Notes: generated by a model from the letters alone, not told the origin. 64,000 nt of DNA from an uncultured Oscillospiraceae bacterium (GCA_902497145.1 CABVDR010000001.1:91110-155109), one strand, 5' to 3'. Shown: positions 1-9,154, numbered from the stretch's first letter. Translations and numbers: made by a program.

Positions 1-1794
1 CCTATCCTTCAAGAGGGACGGCTGGCTGGATTCCTGGGGGTAAACAATCCCCGGCACTGTATCACGGATGACTCCCTGATCCGAATGCTGACCCTGTTTG
101 TGGCACGGCGGTTTAACAAGAACGAGACGGAGGAGCGGTTGGGCGAACTGCTGAACCTCCACTACCAGGATGTGCTCAAGGACACGGATCTGGGCCTGTG
201 GTTTATCCGGATTGATCCCCAGAGCGGCCGGCGGGAGCTGTTTGCCGACGAGACCATGCGCCGGGTGCTGGGGCTGGAGCGGGAGCTTCCCCCTCAGGAG
301 TGCTATCAGCACTGGTACAGCCGCATCCATGAGGAGTACTATCAGTATGTGAACCTGACGGTGGAGAGCATGATCCGCTCCGGACGAGTGGTGCAGCTGG
401 AATACCCCTGGAAGCATCCGATCCAAGGGGAGGTCATGGTGCGCTGCATCGGCATCCGGGGCAAGGACACCGACGGAATGATCTGCCTGGAGGGCTATCA
501 CCGCATCATCTCCGACATGGACCGGCCCCAGTTTCTGCCCGATACGCCCACAGGAGAGGTGTTTGAGTTTAACGAGCGCAGAGGGGCCATCTATTTCCAC
601 ACCAACCGGACCCTGCTGGCGGGTGATGCCAGACAGGAGCGGAGATTTCCCCAGTGTTGGCTGGAAACCGACATGGTACACCCCCACTTTGCACGGCGCT
701 TTGCCGCCCTGTTCCAGGATGTGCGTCACTCGGAGGATGTGGCGGGGGAGGAGATCCTGCTGCGCTCCCCCCGAGGAACCTACGACTGGTTCCGTATGCG
801 TATCCACCATCTGGGTAAGGATGCAGAGGACCGGGACACCGTTTTGGTGCTGCTGGACGCGGCGGACCAGGAGCGGGTGCTCCAGCTGGAGAACATGCGC
901 ATCCGGGACTTCTACCAGGCCAGTCTGGGGGAGACCATCGCCTATGCCGAGGTGGACCTGGAGAGCGGACAGCTGAAGGATGCGGGAGGCCTGTGGGCGG
1001 ACTACCGGCGGGAATATGGACACAGTCAGAGCACGCTACTGCAATTCATGCGCGGTCAGGTGAAGAAAAGTGTCCGCCCCAGCCAGCAAATGGACCTTTT
1101 GTGGGAACTCAACGCCTGGTCGGAACTTCTCTCTCAGGAGCAACCTATCCAGCGTTTCCGTTATCAGCGGCTGATCCAAGGCAAGTGGCACTGGGTAGAA
1201 CTGGTGGCCCACAGCTTCCAGGAACAGTTGACAGAGAACACCTACGCCCTGCTCTATCTCAAAGACATTGACGATCAGGTGCGCCGGGAGCACGCCCAAC
1301 TGGAGGCCGCAAGCCGGGATCCCCTTACCGGAATATACAACCGCAACGCCTTTGAGCAGGCTGTGCTGGAGTATATGCAGGCAGGGCCGGAGAAGCGGGA
1401 AGGGGTGCTGATCCTGCTGGATATTGATAACTTCAAGAAGATCAATGACAAGCAGGGCCACCTGGAGGGGGATGATGCTCTGCGCTATGTCACCCAGCTG
1501 CTCCGGGAGACCTTCCGGCAGGAGGACGTGCTGGGCCGTTTAGGCGGCGATGAATTTATGGTGTTTTTAAAGGGGAGAGTCGGCCGGGAGATTCTGGATC
1601 AGCGTATGTCGAAGTTTTATCAGGCCATGAGTACCTACCCCAAATTTCCTATTACCTGCAGCGCGGGCATTGCCTTTGTACAGGGTAAGGACTTTTCCTA
1701 CCAGGAGACTCTTTTCCAGGCGGATATGGCTCTGTACCGCAGCAAGCAGGACGGGAAGTGCCATTATACCTATGCGGATGAGGTTCGGGAATAA
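1..1794 (+). CDS. PAS/GAF-linked diguanylate cyclase (GGDEF), 5' truncated
   Basis: The reading frame is open from the first base: upstream of the first ATG (base 85) it encodes GRLAGFLGVNNPR, the typical end of a GAF domain, so the gene starts outside the window. A central region of about 350 residues has PAS-like character (for example EPYDWFRMRI-type strands). The C-terminal GGDEF domain begins at DPLTGIYNRNAF (about base 1318) and carries an intact RLGGDEF signature near base 1540, with DIDNFKKIND for metal and substrate binding. Predicted reaction: two GTP to cyclic di-GMP. No membrane segment is visible, so a cytosolic sensor enzyme is likely. The signal sensed is unknown. The N-terminal part and true length cannot be judged here. 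Confidence 0.9.
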   Translation, partial: PILQEGRLAGFLGVNNPRHCITDDSLIRMLTLFVARRFNKNETEERLGELLNLHYQDVLKDTDLGLWFIRIDPQSGRRELFADETMRRVLGLERELPPQECYQHWYSRIHEEYYQYVNLTVESMIRSGRVVQLEYPWKHPIQGEVMVRCIGIRGKDTDGMICLEGYHRIISDMDRPQFLPDTPTGEVFEFNERRGAIYFHTNRTLLAGDARQERRFPQCWLETDMVHPHFARRFAALFQDVRHSEDVAGEEILLRSPRGTYDWFRMRIHHLGKDAEDRDTVLVLLDAADQERVLQLENMRIRDFYQASLGETIAYAEVDLESGQLKDAGGLWADYRREYGHSQSTLLQFMRGQVKKSVRPSQQMDLLWELNAWSELLSQEQPIQRFRYQRLIQGKWHWVELVAHSFQEQLTENTYALLYLKDIDDQVRREHAQLEAASRDPLTGIYNRNAFEQAVLEYMQAGPEKREGVLILLDIDNFKKINDKQGHLEGDDALRYVTQLLRETFRQEDVLGRLGGDEFMVFLKGRVGREILDQRMSKFYQAMSTYPKFPITCSAGIAFVQGKDFSYQETLFQADMALYRSKQDGKCHYTYADEVRE

Positions 1795-1801
1795 AAAATG
1801 G

Positions 1802-1834
1802 CCTCGGAACGCGGCGCGATTGCCTGTTCCGAGG
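1802..1834 (-). terminator. Intrinsic terminator of the hemerythrin gene
   Basis: A 9-bp perfect stem (CCTCGGAAC/GTTCCGAGG) lies between the convergent diguanylate cyclase and hemerythrin genes. On the minus strand it is followed by a run of T residues (AAAAAA on the plus strand at the cyclase stop), so it best serves the hemerythrin transcript. Confidence 0.7.
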
Positions 1835-1851
1835 TCGTAACGAAACCAGAG

Positions 1852-2250
1852 TCAGTGCTCCTGGACAAAGCGTGCCATACGCTTGTCCTCGGTGCGGATG
1901 TGGGTGACCAGCACCGCCACTGCCCGGTTCAGATCGCCCAGGGCCTTCACGGAGGGGCCGTCCTGGAGCAGCACCTGGGCCGTCTGAGCCAGCTGCTTGC
2001 GGTAGCTGTCATGGAACTGCTTGTGGCCGGTGTAGTTGGGATAGCTGCACTTGGTCTGCAGCCGTTCCTCGTCGGCAAAGTGCTTGGTCACATAGTCGCT
2101 TAAAAACTGCACCGTGCTCTGGATCTGATCCCGGCCCTTCCCTTGAGCACAGGCGTCCATCAGACGGTTGACGGCGACGAATAACTGCTGGTGCTGGGAA
2201 TCAATGAGTTTGTTTCCGGTCATCAGATCCGGGGTCAATTCGTATTTCAT
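1852..2250 (-). CDS. Bacteriohemerythrin (132 aa)
   Basis: Single-domain hemerythrin of typical length. The expected His/Glu/Asp di-iron ligands are visible in order: SQHQQLF, KHFADEE, HKQFHDSY and HIRTEDKRM. It binds O2 (or NO) reversibly at a non-heme di-iron site in the cytosol; in anaerobes it is thought to buffer or sense oxygen. The start is the ATG at 2250, because an AAAGGAG ribosome site sits 8 bases upstream; an upstream ATG at 2289 in the same frame has none. It lies between two cyclic-di-GMP genes, so oxygen-linked signalling is possible, but that is inference. Confidence 0.92.
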   Translation of the reverse strand: MKYELTPDLMTGNKLIDSQHQQLFVAVNRLMDACAQGKGRDQIQSTVQFLSDYVTKHFADEERLQTKCSYPNYTGHKQFHDSYRKQLAQTAQVLLQDGPSVKALGDLNRAVAVLVTHIRTEDKRMARFVQEH

Positions 2251-2386
2251 GTTGTTGGCTCCTTTTTCTTCAGGTTGGAAGGGCGGCACCTTCTCTCACT
2301 CTAGTTATCGACCGAGACAAAGAAAAAATAATAGTAATTATTATTAAAATTATTTTTATTTTAAACAGGAAAAAAGAGGAAATATC

Positions 2387-5300
2387 ATGGAATATTGTTC
2401 AAGCTTTTTTGAAGAACTGGATGAATTAGTCTATATTTCCGACCTGAATACCCATGAGCTTATCTATATGAACCGCCGCCTGCGGCAGTCGCTGGGCTAT
2501 GGGGATAGCAATGCCTATGAGGGAAAGAAGTGTTATGAGGTGCTCCAGGGCAGAAACAGCCCCTGTTCCTTCTGTACCAACTCGGCGTTGAAGGAGGAAA
2601 AATTTCTCTCATGGACCCACAAAAATCCGGTACTCAATAAGCGCTACCTGATTAAGGACACCATGCAGATGATTGAGGGCAGACGCTGCCGCATCGAAAT
2701 CGCCATCGATATTGACTCTGAAGTAGTATGCAACACCCCCTACTACTATGCCCGCAGCGAGACCATCCTGAACGACTGCCTGCAGCGAATCTTCTCCACC
2801 ACCGATCCCAGCAGAGGGGTGGAGCTGGTGCTGGAGTATTTGGGACAGACCTTTGAGTGTGACCGGGCCTACGTCTTTGAAATCGACAAGGAGAAAATCT
2901 ACAACAGCTATGAGTGGTGTGGGGAAGGGGTCACGCCCCAGAAAGATATGCTGCAGGATATCCCTGTTCCCTTTCTGGAGTGGTGGCTGAAGGTGTTTCA
3001 GAAAAATCGGGTGCTTGTGCTGGAGGATCTGGAGGAGATTCGGGAGCAGCACCCGCGCTCCTACGCCATCCTCAAGCCCCAGAATATTTCCAGCCTGGCG
3101 GCAGGTCCCATCAGCGTGGAGGGGCGCGTGGTGGGCTTTGTGGGGGTAGATAACCCCAACCCGGAGATGCTGAACTTGATTGCCCCCATTTTGAATGTGA
3201 TCGGGTACTTTGTCTCCGCCCTGCTGCGTCAGCGGGATCTGTTGGGCCGGCTGAATATCCTAAGTTTCCGGGATCCTCTGACGGGGGCATATAACCGCAA
3301 CGCCATGTTTGAGCATGGAATAAAGTACCCGCCCCATTCCAGCATCGGTGTGGTCTACTGCGACATTACCGGGCTCAAGCAGACCAACGACTCCAAGGGG
3401 CACAGCGAGGGGGACCAGCTGATCCGGCACTGCTGCCGCCTGATGGGCGAGAGTCTGGATACCCCCTGGATCTACCGCACCGGCGGCGATGAGTTTGTGG
3501 CGGTCTTCCTGGACTGCACCCAAGAAAAACTGCATCAGAATGTCCAGGCCCTGCGGGACCGGATCAGCCAGGACCGGTGCCACATGGCGGTGGGCTACGC
3601 CTGGTCGGACCAGCAGCCCTTCCATCTGGAGGGGCTGATCTCCCAGGCGGATAAAGTGATGTACCAGGACAAGCGGGACTACTATCTCATCAACCAGAAC
3701 AACCCCAAGGTGGACCGCCGGCGCAGTCTGGATGGGGAGCGCCGGCTGGGAGGGACAGACAGCCCCTTCTACCGCTTCTTGTCGGTAACCTATCACGATC
3801 TGGACTTTTTATTCCAGGCCATCTCCCAGCGCAATTCCGAGGGCTATTTTTGCTTTGGAGATGTGCAGAAGGACCTGTTTTACATTTCAGACAACATGCG
3901 GGACGACTTCGGCTATGAGAGCAATGTGGTGCCGGGCCTGCTGAAGGAGTGGGTCTCCCACATCAGCACAAAACGTTTTCAGGACATGTACCGGCAGGCC
4001 ATGGAGGATATGCTGCGGGAAAAACGGACGGTGCTGGACCTGCGCTATCAGGTGCGTAAGGCCGACGGGAAAAAACTGTGGATCCGCAGCTGCAGCATGC
4101 TCAAGTGGGATGAGAAGCGGGGAATCCCTCTGTTTCTGGCCAGCCGCGTGACCCATCAGGATGACGAGTTTGTAGTGGATCCTGTGACCAACTTCCCCAG
4201 AGAGTCGGCGGTGTTCCGCTATATGGAGGAGCTGCAGAAGAATAAGCAGAGCTGCCGGGCCATCGGGTTTCGCTTTAATAGTATTTCAGAGCTCAACAAC
4301 ACCCGGGGACGCGCCTTCAGCGACCATTTGATCCAGTCCATCTCAGATGAGATGATGAACACTCTGGCGGGGAAGATGACGTTCTACCGCCTGGAGGGGA
4401 TGCGCTGTCTGGCGATGGTGGACCCCGCTTGTGGAGAGAGCCGTGAGGCGCTGGTATGGCAGCTGCGCAATATTATCGAGGCAGGATACCACTCCGTGGG
4501 CCTTACGGTGCCCCATGCCTGCTCCTTTGCGGTGATGGAGTTTCCGCAGGACAGCGGGACACCTCAGGACTTTATGGAGAACATGAACGCCCTGCTGAAG
4601 GTGGCCAAGCAGGATAAACGGCAGCTCTATGTGGAAAATTCCGAGGACAGCATCCAGAAGATCCGGACCATGTCCAACATGGCCCTGGCCCTGAGCCGGG
4701 ATGTGTTGCAGGGCATGGAACATTTCCGGGTGGTGATCCAGCCAGTGGTGTCTACAAAGACCGGCCAGGTGGTGGGCGGTGAGGTGCTGCTGCGGTGGCG
4801 TTTTGAGGACAAGGACGTGTCGCCGGCAATCTTTATTCCCATGCTGGAGAAGGAAAACCTGATCCAGAAGGTGGGCCGCTGGGTCTTTGAGCAGGCTGCC
4901 TGCAGCTGCGTGCGGATGGTGGAGCACATACCCCAATTTTACCTCACCTTCAATGTGAGCCTGTATCAGCTCTCCGACATCCTGTTTACCGACTTTATGC
5001 GGCGCACTATGGCCAAGTACCATCTGGATGGTTCTCACCTGGTGGCGGAGATGACCGAGAGCTGCATGGACGAGCAGCCGGAGAAGCTGTTCCACTTTGT
5101 AGATGCCTGCAAGGCTATGGGTATTCGTATTGCTCTGGATGACTTCGGCAGCGGATACTCCTCCCTGCGGATGCTGCTGCAGTACCCATCCAGCATCATC
5201 AAGCTGGACCGGTCCCTTCTGCAGGAGATGACAGAGTCGGAGGACAAGATGAACTTTATCTCCAGTATCGTCTACGCCTGCCACCGCTTTGGGAAAAAGG

Positions 5301-5452
5301 TATGTATGGAGGGGGTAGAGACCTCCTCCCAGGATAACCTGATCAAAGAGTGCGGCTGCGATATGATCCAGGGCTATTACTACTACCGCCCTATGGAGGT
5401 AGATGATGTCTGCCGGCTGGTCAGTGCCCCGCCGGATGGGGAGAATCCATAA
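2387..5452 (+). CDS. Multidomain c-di-GMP enzyme: PAS-GAF-GGDEF-PAS-degenerate GGDEF-EAL
   Basis: 1021 residues. PAS-like segment (1-110), GAF (about 125-285, ending GRVVGFVGVDNPNPE), first GGDEF (DPLTGAYNRN to about 430, intact RTGGDEF near 366), second PAS (about 490-590), a second GGDEF fold (about 599-745) whose signature is replaced by YRLEGMRCLA and so should be inactive, then an EAL phosphodiesterase domain (about 780-1015). EAL residues are mostly kept: EVLLRW in place of EALLRW, EMTES, LDDFGSGYSS, KLDRS, EGVET. It could both make and break cyclic di-GMP, with ligand binding in PAS/GAF choosing the activity. No membrane helices seen. The ribosome site GAGGA precedes the ATG. It shares the DPLTGxYNRNA start with the cyclase at the left edge, so the two GGDEF domains look paralogous. 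Confidence 0.92.
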   Translation: MEYCSSFFEELDELVYISDLNTHELIYMNRRLRQSLGYGDSNAYEGKKCYEVLQGRNSPCSFCTNSALKEEKFLSWTHKNPVLNKRYLIKDTMQMIEGRRCRIEIAIDIDSEVVCNTPYYYARSETILNDCLQRIFSTTDPSRGVELVLEYLGQTFECDRAYVFEIDKEKIYNSYEWCGEGVTPQKDMLQDIPVPFLEWWLKVFQKNRVLVLEDLEEIREQHPRSYAILKPQNISSLAAGPISVEGRVVGFVGVDNPNPEMLNLIAPILNVIGYFVSALLRQRDLLGRLNILSFRDPLTGAYNRNAMFEHGIKYPPHSSIGVVYCDITGLKQTNDSKGHSEGDQLIRHCCRLMGESLDTPWIYRTGGDEFVAVFLDCTQEKLHQNVQALRDRISQDRCHMAVGYAWSDQQPFHLEGLISQADKVMYQDKRDYYLINQNNPKVDRRRSLDGERRLGGTDSPFYRFLSVTYHDLDFLFQAISQRNSEGYFCFGDVQKDLFYISDNMRDDFGYESNVVPGLLKEWVSHISTKRFQDMYRQAMEDMLREKRTVLDLRYQVRKADGKKLWIRSCSMLKWDEKRGIPLFLASRVTHQDDEFVVDPVTNFPRESAVFRYMEELQKNKQSCRAIGFRFNSISELNNTRGRAFSDHLIQSISDEMMNTLAGKMTFYRLEGMRCLAMVDPACGESREALVWQLRNIIEAGYHSVGLTVPHACSFAVMEFPQDSGTPQDFMENMNALLKVAKQDKRQLYVENSEDSIQKIRTMSNMALALSRDVLQGMEHFRVVIQPVVSTKTGQVVGGEVLLRWRFEDKDVSPAIFIPMLEKENLIQKVGRWVFEQAACSCVRMVEHIPQFYLTFNVSLYQLSDILFTDFMRRTMAKYHLDGSHLVAEMTESCMDEQPEKLFHFVDACKAMGIRIALDDFGSGYSSLRMLLQYPSSIIKLDRSLLQEMTESEDKMNFISSIVYACHRFGKKVCMEGVETSSQDNLIKECGCDMIQGYYYYRPMEVDDVCRLVSAPPDGENP

Positions 5453-5476
5453 GGCCTGGGCCATACACAATATATG

Positions 5477-5522
5477 AGAACCGCTTCCCTCTGCACACGC
5501 GCAGAAGGAAGCGGTTCTTTTT
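5477..5522. terminator. Bidirectional intrinsic terminator
   Basis: A 12-bp perfect stem, AGAACCGCTTCC pairing with GGAAGCGGTTCT, is followed by TTTT on the plus strand. It ends the GGDEF-EAL transcript and its tail touches the stop codon of the convergent LysR gene. Confidence 0.85.
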
Positions 5523-6441
5523 AGTCCGTGCGGCCCTGGAGTGAGGCGGGGCGGAAGTCACAGTCCTCCTGCAGGGTGTCCATAAACTTCTGGGCGGCTT
5601 TGGAGAACACCTGGTAGCGCTTCCAGATGATGGAGGCATCTGATACCATCTTGGGGGAGAGGGGCCGGAAGCAGAGCTTGCTCTCCCCGCTGACGTTGAT
5701 GAGCTTATCAAAGCACACCGCATAGCCCAGCCCCTCCTCCACCATCAGGGAGGCGTTGAATACCAGGTTGTAGGTGGCTACGATGTTCAGCATCTCCACG
5801 TCCCGCTGAAACCATTTGGCCATGGGCCAGGCATCGGCTTTCTGCGCGGAGACAATGAGGGGCTTGTCCCAAAGATCCTGAGGCTGGATGACCTCCTTGG
5901 CGGCCAGGGGGGAGTCCTTGCGCATCAAAACGCCCCAGGTATCCTGGATGGGGATTTTAATGGAGGAGTATGTGCTGGTATCCACCGGGCCGTAGACGAC
6001 GCCGAAGTCGATGAGTCCCCGCTCCAGATGCTCCTGAACAAATGCCGCATTACCGCTGAGGATGTGGTAGTGGATGTCAGGATAGGTCTCCTGCAGGCGT
6101 TTGGCGGCTCGGGCAAAAATCCGGATCATGTCCGACTCCCCGGCACCGATGTACACGTCTCCTGCAATGGTCTCGTCTGACAGGGAGATCTCCCGCTCTG
6201 TGATCCGCACCAGCTCTAAAATTTCCTCTGCCCGCTTGCGCAGGATCATGCCCTCCTCGGTGAGGAGCACTTTGCGGGAGCCTTTGGTGCCCCGGATCAA
6301 GAGCTGTTTGCCCAGCTCCTCCTCAAAGGCCTTGAGCTGGGTGGAAAGGGTGGGCTGGGAGAGGTGCAGGGACTTGGCCGCCGCAGAGATGCTCTGCTCC
6401 CTGGCCACCGCTAAGAAATATTGCAGAATACGCAGTTCCAT
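5521..6441 (-). CDS. LysR-family transcriptional regulator (306 aa)
   Basis: Standard LTTR length. The N-terminal winged helix-turn-helix is at residues 1-60 (LQYFLAVAREQSISAAAKSL, then SQPTLSTQLKAFEEELG), followed by a coiled linker helix and a two-lobed periplasmic-binding-like effector domain (about 90-295). An AAAGGAGG site 7 bases upstream fixes the ATG. It is divergent from the SDR gene, the classical arrangement for an LTTR controlling its neighbour, and a CATAG-N7-CTATG dyad lies between them. The effector is unknown. Confidence 0.92.
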   Translation of the reverse strand: MELRILQYFLAVAREQSISAAAKSLHLSQPTLSTQLKAFEEELGKQLLIRGTKGSRKVLLTEEGMILRKRAEEILELVRITEREISLSDETIAGDVYIGAGESDMIRIFARAAKRLQETYPDIHYHILSGNAAFVQEHLERGLIDFGVVYGPVDTSTYSSIKIPIQDTWGVLMRKDSPLAAKEVIQPQDLWDKPLIVSAQKADAWPMAKWFQRDVEMLNIVATYNLVFNASLMVEEGLGYAVCFDKLINVSGESKLCFRPLSPKMVSDASIIWKRYQVFSKAAQKFMDTLQEDCDFRPASLQGRTD

Positions 6442-6478
6442 TCCATTGCCTCCTTTGCCCCAGTATACCGCCTAAAGC

Positions 6479-6529
6479 CATAGATTGCAACTATGAAAAT
6501 AGATTGTGAATAAGTATTTGATATATAAT
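6479..6529. promoter_or_regulatory. Divergent LysR/SDR control region
   Basis: An imperfect dyad CATAG-N7-CTATG (6479-6495) contains LysR-type T-N11-A spacing, and a TATAAT box sits at 6524-6529 toward the SDR gene without a good -35 hexamer. A weak -35 plus an upstream dyad is what an LTTR-activated promoter looks like. Binding is inferred. Confidence 0.5.
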
Positions 6530-6592
6530 CTGAGGATCCCTATACTAAAGGCAGAAATAAAAGCCTGCTGCAGGCAAGAAATGAGGATTGTT

Positions 6593-7363
6593 ATGGAACA
6601 GGAAATGCTGAAAGGGAAAGTTGCCATTATCACCGGTGCCAGCTACGGTATGGGACAGACCATGGCGGAGCTGTTTGCCGAGGAGGGGGCCGCCGTGGTC
6701 CTCACCGCCAGAGGGCAGGAGAAGCTGGATCAGGTAGTCCAGGGCATCCGGGCCAAGGGCGGCCGGGCGGTAGGGGTAACCGCCGACGTGTGCTCCACCG
6801 AGGACACCAAGCGGGTGTTTGAAACCGCCCTGCGGGAGTTCGGCGATGTGGATATTCTCATCAACAACGCCGGAATCGGGGAGCAGAAGATGATCGATGA
6901 GACCGATGACGATTGGATGCTGTATGTGATGAACACCAACCTGGGCGGGCCCATGCGATACATCCGGGAGGCGCTTAAGATCTTCCTGCCCAAGAATGAC
7001 GGCGTCATCATCAATATCTCCTCGGTAAACGGGGAGCGGCCCTTCTGCGGCGCCACCTATACCTCCACCAAGGGGGCGCTGAATACGCTGACCAAGAATG
7101 TGGCCATGCGGCTTATTGATACCAACATCCGCTGCAATGCGGTGGCCCCCGGAGCCACCGTGACCCCGGCCCACTTGGCCAACAAGGCTGGAGAGCAGCC
7201 CGGCGGCGCCAAGATGCTGGAGTACAGCGGCCACTATGTCTACTTCCCCGGCCCGGAGTGCGACCCCATGGATCAGGCGTATGCCTGCCTGTTTCTGGCC
7301 AGCAAAATGGGCCGCCATGTGAAGGGGCAGGTGATTCAGGTGTGCAACGGGGCCTTCCTGTAA
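6593..7363 (+). CDS. Classical SDR-family oxidoreductase (256 aa)
   Basis: NAD(P)-dependent short-chain dehydrogenase. Rossmann nucleotide motif GASYGMGQ (near residue 16), ADV, NNAG, catalytic Ser in ISSVNG and YTSTK as the Tyr-x3-Lys pair. Length from the ATG at 6593 is typical; an ATG at 6506 would add 29 residues with no family similarity and no ribosome site, while GAGGA precedes 6593. The substrate cannot be told from sequence. Arg after the second strand (TARGQEK) suggests NADP(H) may fit. Predicted to be activated by the divergent LysR protein and co-transcribed with the following small gene. Confidence 0.9.
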   Translation: MEQEMLKGKVAIITGASYGMGQTMAELFAEEGAAVVLTARGQEKLDQVVQGIRAKGGRAVGVTADVCSTEDTKRVFETALREFGDVDILINNAGIGEQKMIDETDDDWMLYVMNTNLGGPMRYIREALKIFLPKNDGVIINISSVNGERPFCGATYTSTKGALNTLTKNVAMRLIDTNIRCNAVAPGATVTPAHLANKAGEQPGGAKMLEYSGHYVYFPGPECDPMDQAYACLFLASKMGRHVKGQVIQVCNGAFL

Positions 7364-7391
7364 GCGGCCCGCAATGGAGCGTGAAGGGAAA

Positions 7392-7631
7392 ATGGGAGCG
7401 TACAAGATGACGGTCCAGGATCTGATCCAGAACCTGAAGGCGGCGGGTCTGGAGGAGGAGCAGATCGCGGAGTACCTCTCCTGCTGGCAGGAGGGGAAGA
7501 TCCGAGAACAGCTGAAGCTGCTGGCGGCAAAGCGGGCTGTGCTGCTGGACCACGTCCATCAGAAGGAAAAGCAGATTGATTGCCTGGACTATCTGGTCTA
7601 TCAGATTGAAAAGGGACAGACCAGAGTGTAG
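7392..7631 (+). CDS. Small helical protein resembling a MerR effector/dimerisation tail
   Basis: About 79 residues (73 if translation starts at the ATG at 7407, which has GGGAG 8 bases upstream). The C-terminal half, KRAVLLDHVHQKEKQ then DCLDYLVYQIEK, has the pattern of the antiparallel coiled-coil dimerisation helix of MerR-family regulators, and the first half (LIQNLKAAGLEEEQI) resembles the MerR segment before it, yet no DNA-binding helix-turn-helix is present. It sits directly behind the SDR gene and ahead of DUF3737. Function unknown; it could bind a MerR partner or simply be a small helical bundle. Confidence 0.6.
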   Translation: MGAYKMTVQDLIQNLKAAGLEEEQIAEYLSCWQEGKIREQLKLLAAKRAVLLDHVHQKEKQIDCLDYLVYQIEKGQTRV

Positions 7632-7667
7632 CCGGGGCAGGCGGAAAGAACAAGGGAGGATGGAACC

Positions 7668-8534
7668 ATGAACGTCATTGAAAATCAAACTTTTGAGGAA
7701 GAGCGGGCTTTGTATGGAGCCCGGGATATTCAAGTGATTGGCTGTGCTTTTGACGGCCCGGCCGATGGGGAGAGCGCGCTGAAGGAGGGGGACGGCATCA
7801 CCGTGCAGAATTGCTTTTTCAATCTGCGCTACCCCTGCTGGCATGACCGGGGGCTGGTGATCCGGGACAGCGAGATGACCCCGCTGTGCCGCGCGGCGCT
7901 GTGGTACTCCCAGGATGTGGAGCTGACCCATACCAAGCTGCACGGGATCAAGGCGGTGCGGGAGTGCAGGCGGGTTTCCGTGAAGGACTGCGATATTGTG
8001 TCCGCGGAGTTTGGCTGGTCCACTCGCGGGATCACCATGGAGCACTGTACCGCGGAGAGCGAGTACTTTATGATGCGCTCCACCGACCTGCGGTTTCGCG
8101 ATGTGACCTTTCGGGGAAAGTACTCCTTCCAGTACATTGAAAACGCCGTCTTTGATCACTGCCGCTTTGATACCAAGGACGCCTTCTGGCATGCCAAGAA
8201 CGTGGTGGTGCGCAACAGCGTGGTGAAGGGGGAGTACCTGGCCTGGTACAGCGAGAACGTTACCTTTGACCACTGCACCATCCTGGGTACCCAGCCTCTG
8301 TGCTACTGCAAGGGCCTGCGGCTGGTGGACTGCACCATGCAGGATACCGACCTGGCCTTTGAAAAAAGCGAGGTGCAGGCCACGATTTGCACGCCGGTGG
8401 TGAGCATCAAAAACCCCTATTCCGGAACGATTTGCGTTCCTTCCATCGGGGAGCTCATTCGGGATGATGAAAAGGCCAAGTGCCAGATTGTGTACACCGG
8501 GACAGCCCGGCAGAACACGGGGTGCTGCGCCTGA
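7668..8534 (+). CDS. DUF3737 family right-handed beta-helix protein (288 aa)
   Basis: The whole protein is built of short parallel strands with repeated turns (VIRDSEMT, VTFDHCTI, VRNSVVKG and others), the pattern of a pectin-lyase-like solenoid, and the start NxTFEEERALYGA plus the ending SIGELIRDD match my memory of DUF3737. No signal peptide, so cytosolic. GGGAGGA precedes the ATG with good spacing. The biochemical role of this family is not known. Co-directional with the SDR and small helical gene, probably one LysR-controlled operon. Confidence 0.82.
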   Translation: MNVIENQTFEEERALYGARDIQVIGCAFDGPADGESALKEGDGITVQNCFFNLRYPCWHDRGLVIRDSEMTPLCRAALWYSQDVELTHTKLHGIKAVRECRRVSVKDCDIVSAEFGWSTRGITMEHCTAESEYFMMRSTDLRFRDVTFRGKYSFQYIENAVFDHCRFDTKDAFWHAKNVVVRNSVVKGEYLAWYSENVTFDHCTILGTQPLCYCKGLRLVDCTMQDTDLAFEKSEVQATICTPVVSIKNPYSGTICVPSIGELIRDDEKAKCQIVYTGTARQNTGCCA

Positions 8535-8581
8535 GCCGACGGCCGTTGGGTCTAAGAGTGTGGAAAGGAGAACATGAGCCC

Positions 8582-9106
8582 ATGGGAACTATGATGTCGA
8601 TTTTGCTGGCCTGTTTGCTGCCCCTGAGCCTGAGTGCCTGCGCACCTGGAAGCCAAACGCTTTCAGAGGGCGGCCTTTCCTCCGGGGAGCAGAGCGCGCC
8701 GGTGTCTGAAAATCAGGAATTGGAAGAAAATCAGGGAGAAGGGGAAGCGGCCATGGAATCGGATACTTTTTACGTCACCGTTGGGGGAGAGACCTTTGCG
8801 GCTACCTTTGCAGACAATGCCGGCGCTCAGGCGCTGAGCGAGCTGCTGGCCGAAGGCCCGATTACCATCCAGATGAGCGACTACGCCGGCTTTGAAAAGG
8901 TGGGTGCTCTTGGGCAGAGCCTGCCCACCAGCAACCGCCAGACCACCACCCAGGCGGGGGATATTGTGCTGTATCAGGGCAATCAGATCGTCCTCTTCTA
9001 CGGCTCCAATTCCTGGAGCTATACCCCTTTGGGCCGGGTCCGCGACCTTACCGGCTGGGAAGCTGCCCTGGGAAGCGGAGATGTTTCGGTTACTTTTTCC
9101 AGATAA
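8582..9106 (+). CDS. Cyclophilin-like fold lipoprotein (about 174 aa)
   Basis: The N-terminus has a hydrophobic stretch ending LSLSAC, a lipobox, so the mature protein should be lipid-anchored outside the membrane. A Ser/Glu/Gln linker follows to about residue 60. The rest (FYVTVGGETFAATFADNAGA onward, with TTTQAGDIVLYQGNQIVLFY and WSYTPLGRV) matches the bacterial cyclophilin-like domain often encoded beside flavodoxins. No catalytic role is established for it. An AAGGAG lies 11 bases before the ATG at 8582; further in-frame ATGs follow at 8591 and 8594, so the exact start is uncertain. A terminator follows. Confidence 0.78.
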   Translation: MGTMMSILLACLLPLSLSACAPGSQTLSEGGLSSGEQSAPVSENQELEENQGEGEAAMESDTFYVTVGGETFAATFADNAGAQALSELLAEGPITIQMSDYAGFEKVGALGQSLPTSNRQTTTQAGDIVLYQGNQIVLFYGSNSWSYTPLGRVRDLTGWEAALGSGDVSVTFSR

Positions 9107-9125
9107 AACCTTAATAAGGCAAGAA

Positions 9126-9154
9126 GGGCCTCCCGGGGAATCGGGAGGCCCTTT
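9126..9154 (+). terminator. Intrinsic terminator
   Basis: Stem GGGCCTCCCG/CGGGAGGCCC with a 6-base loop and a short T tail, 20 bases after the cyclophilin-like gene. Confidence 0.75.
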
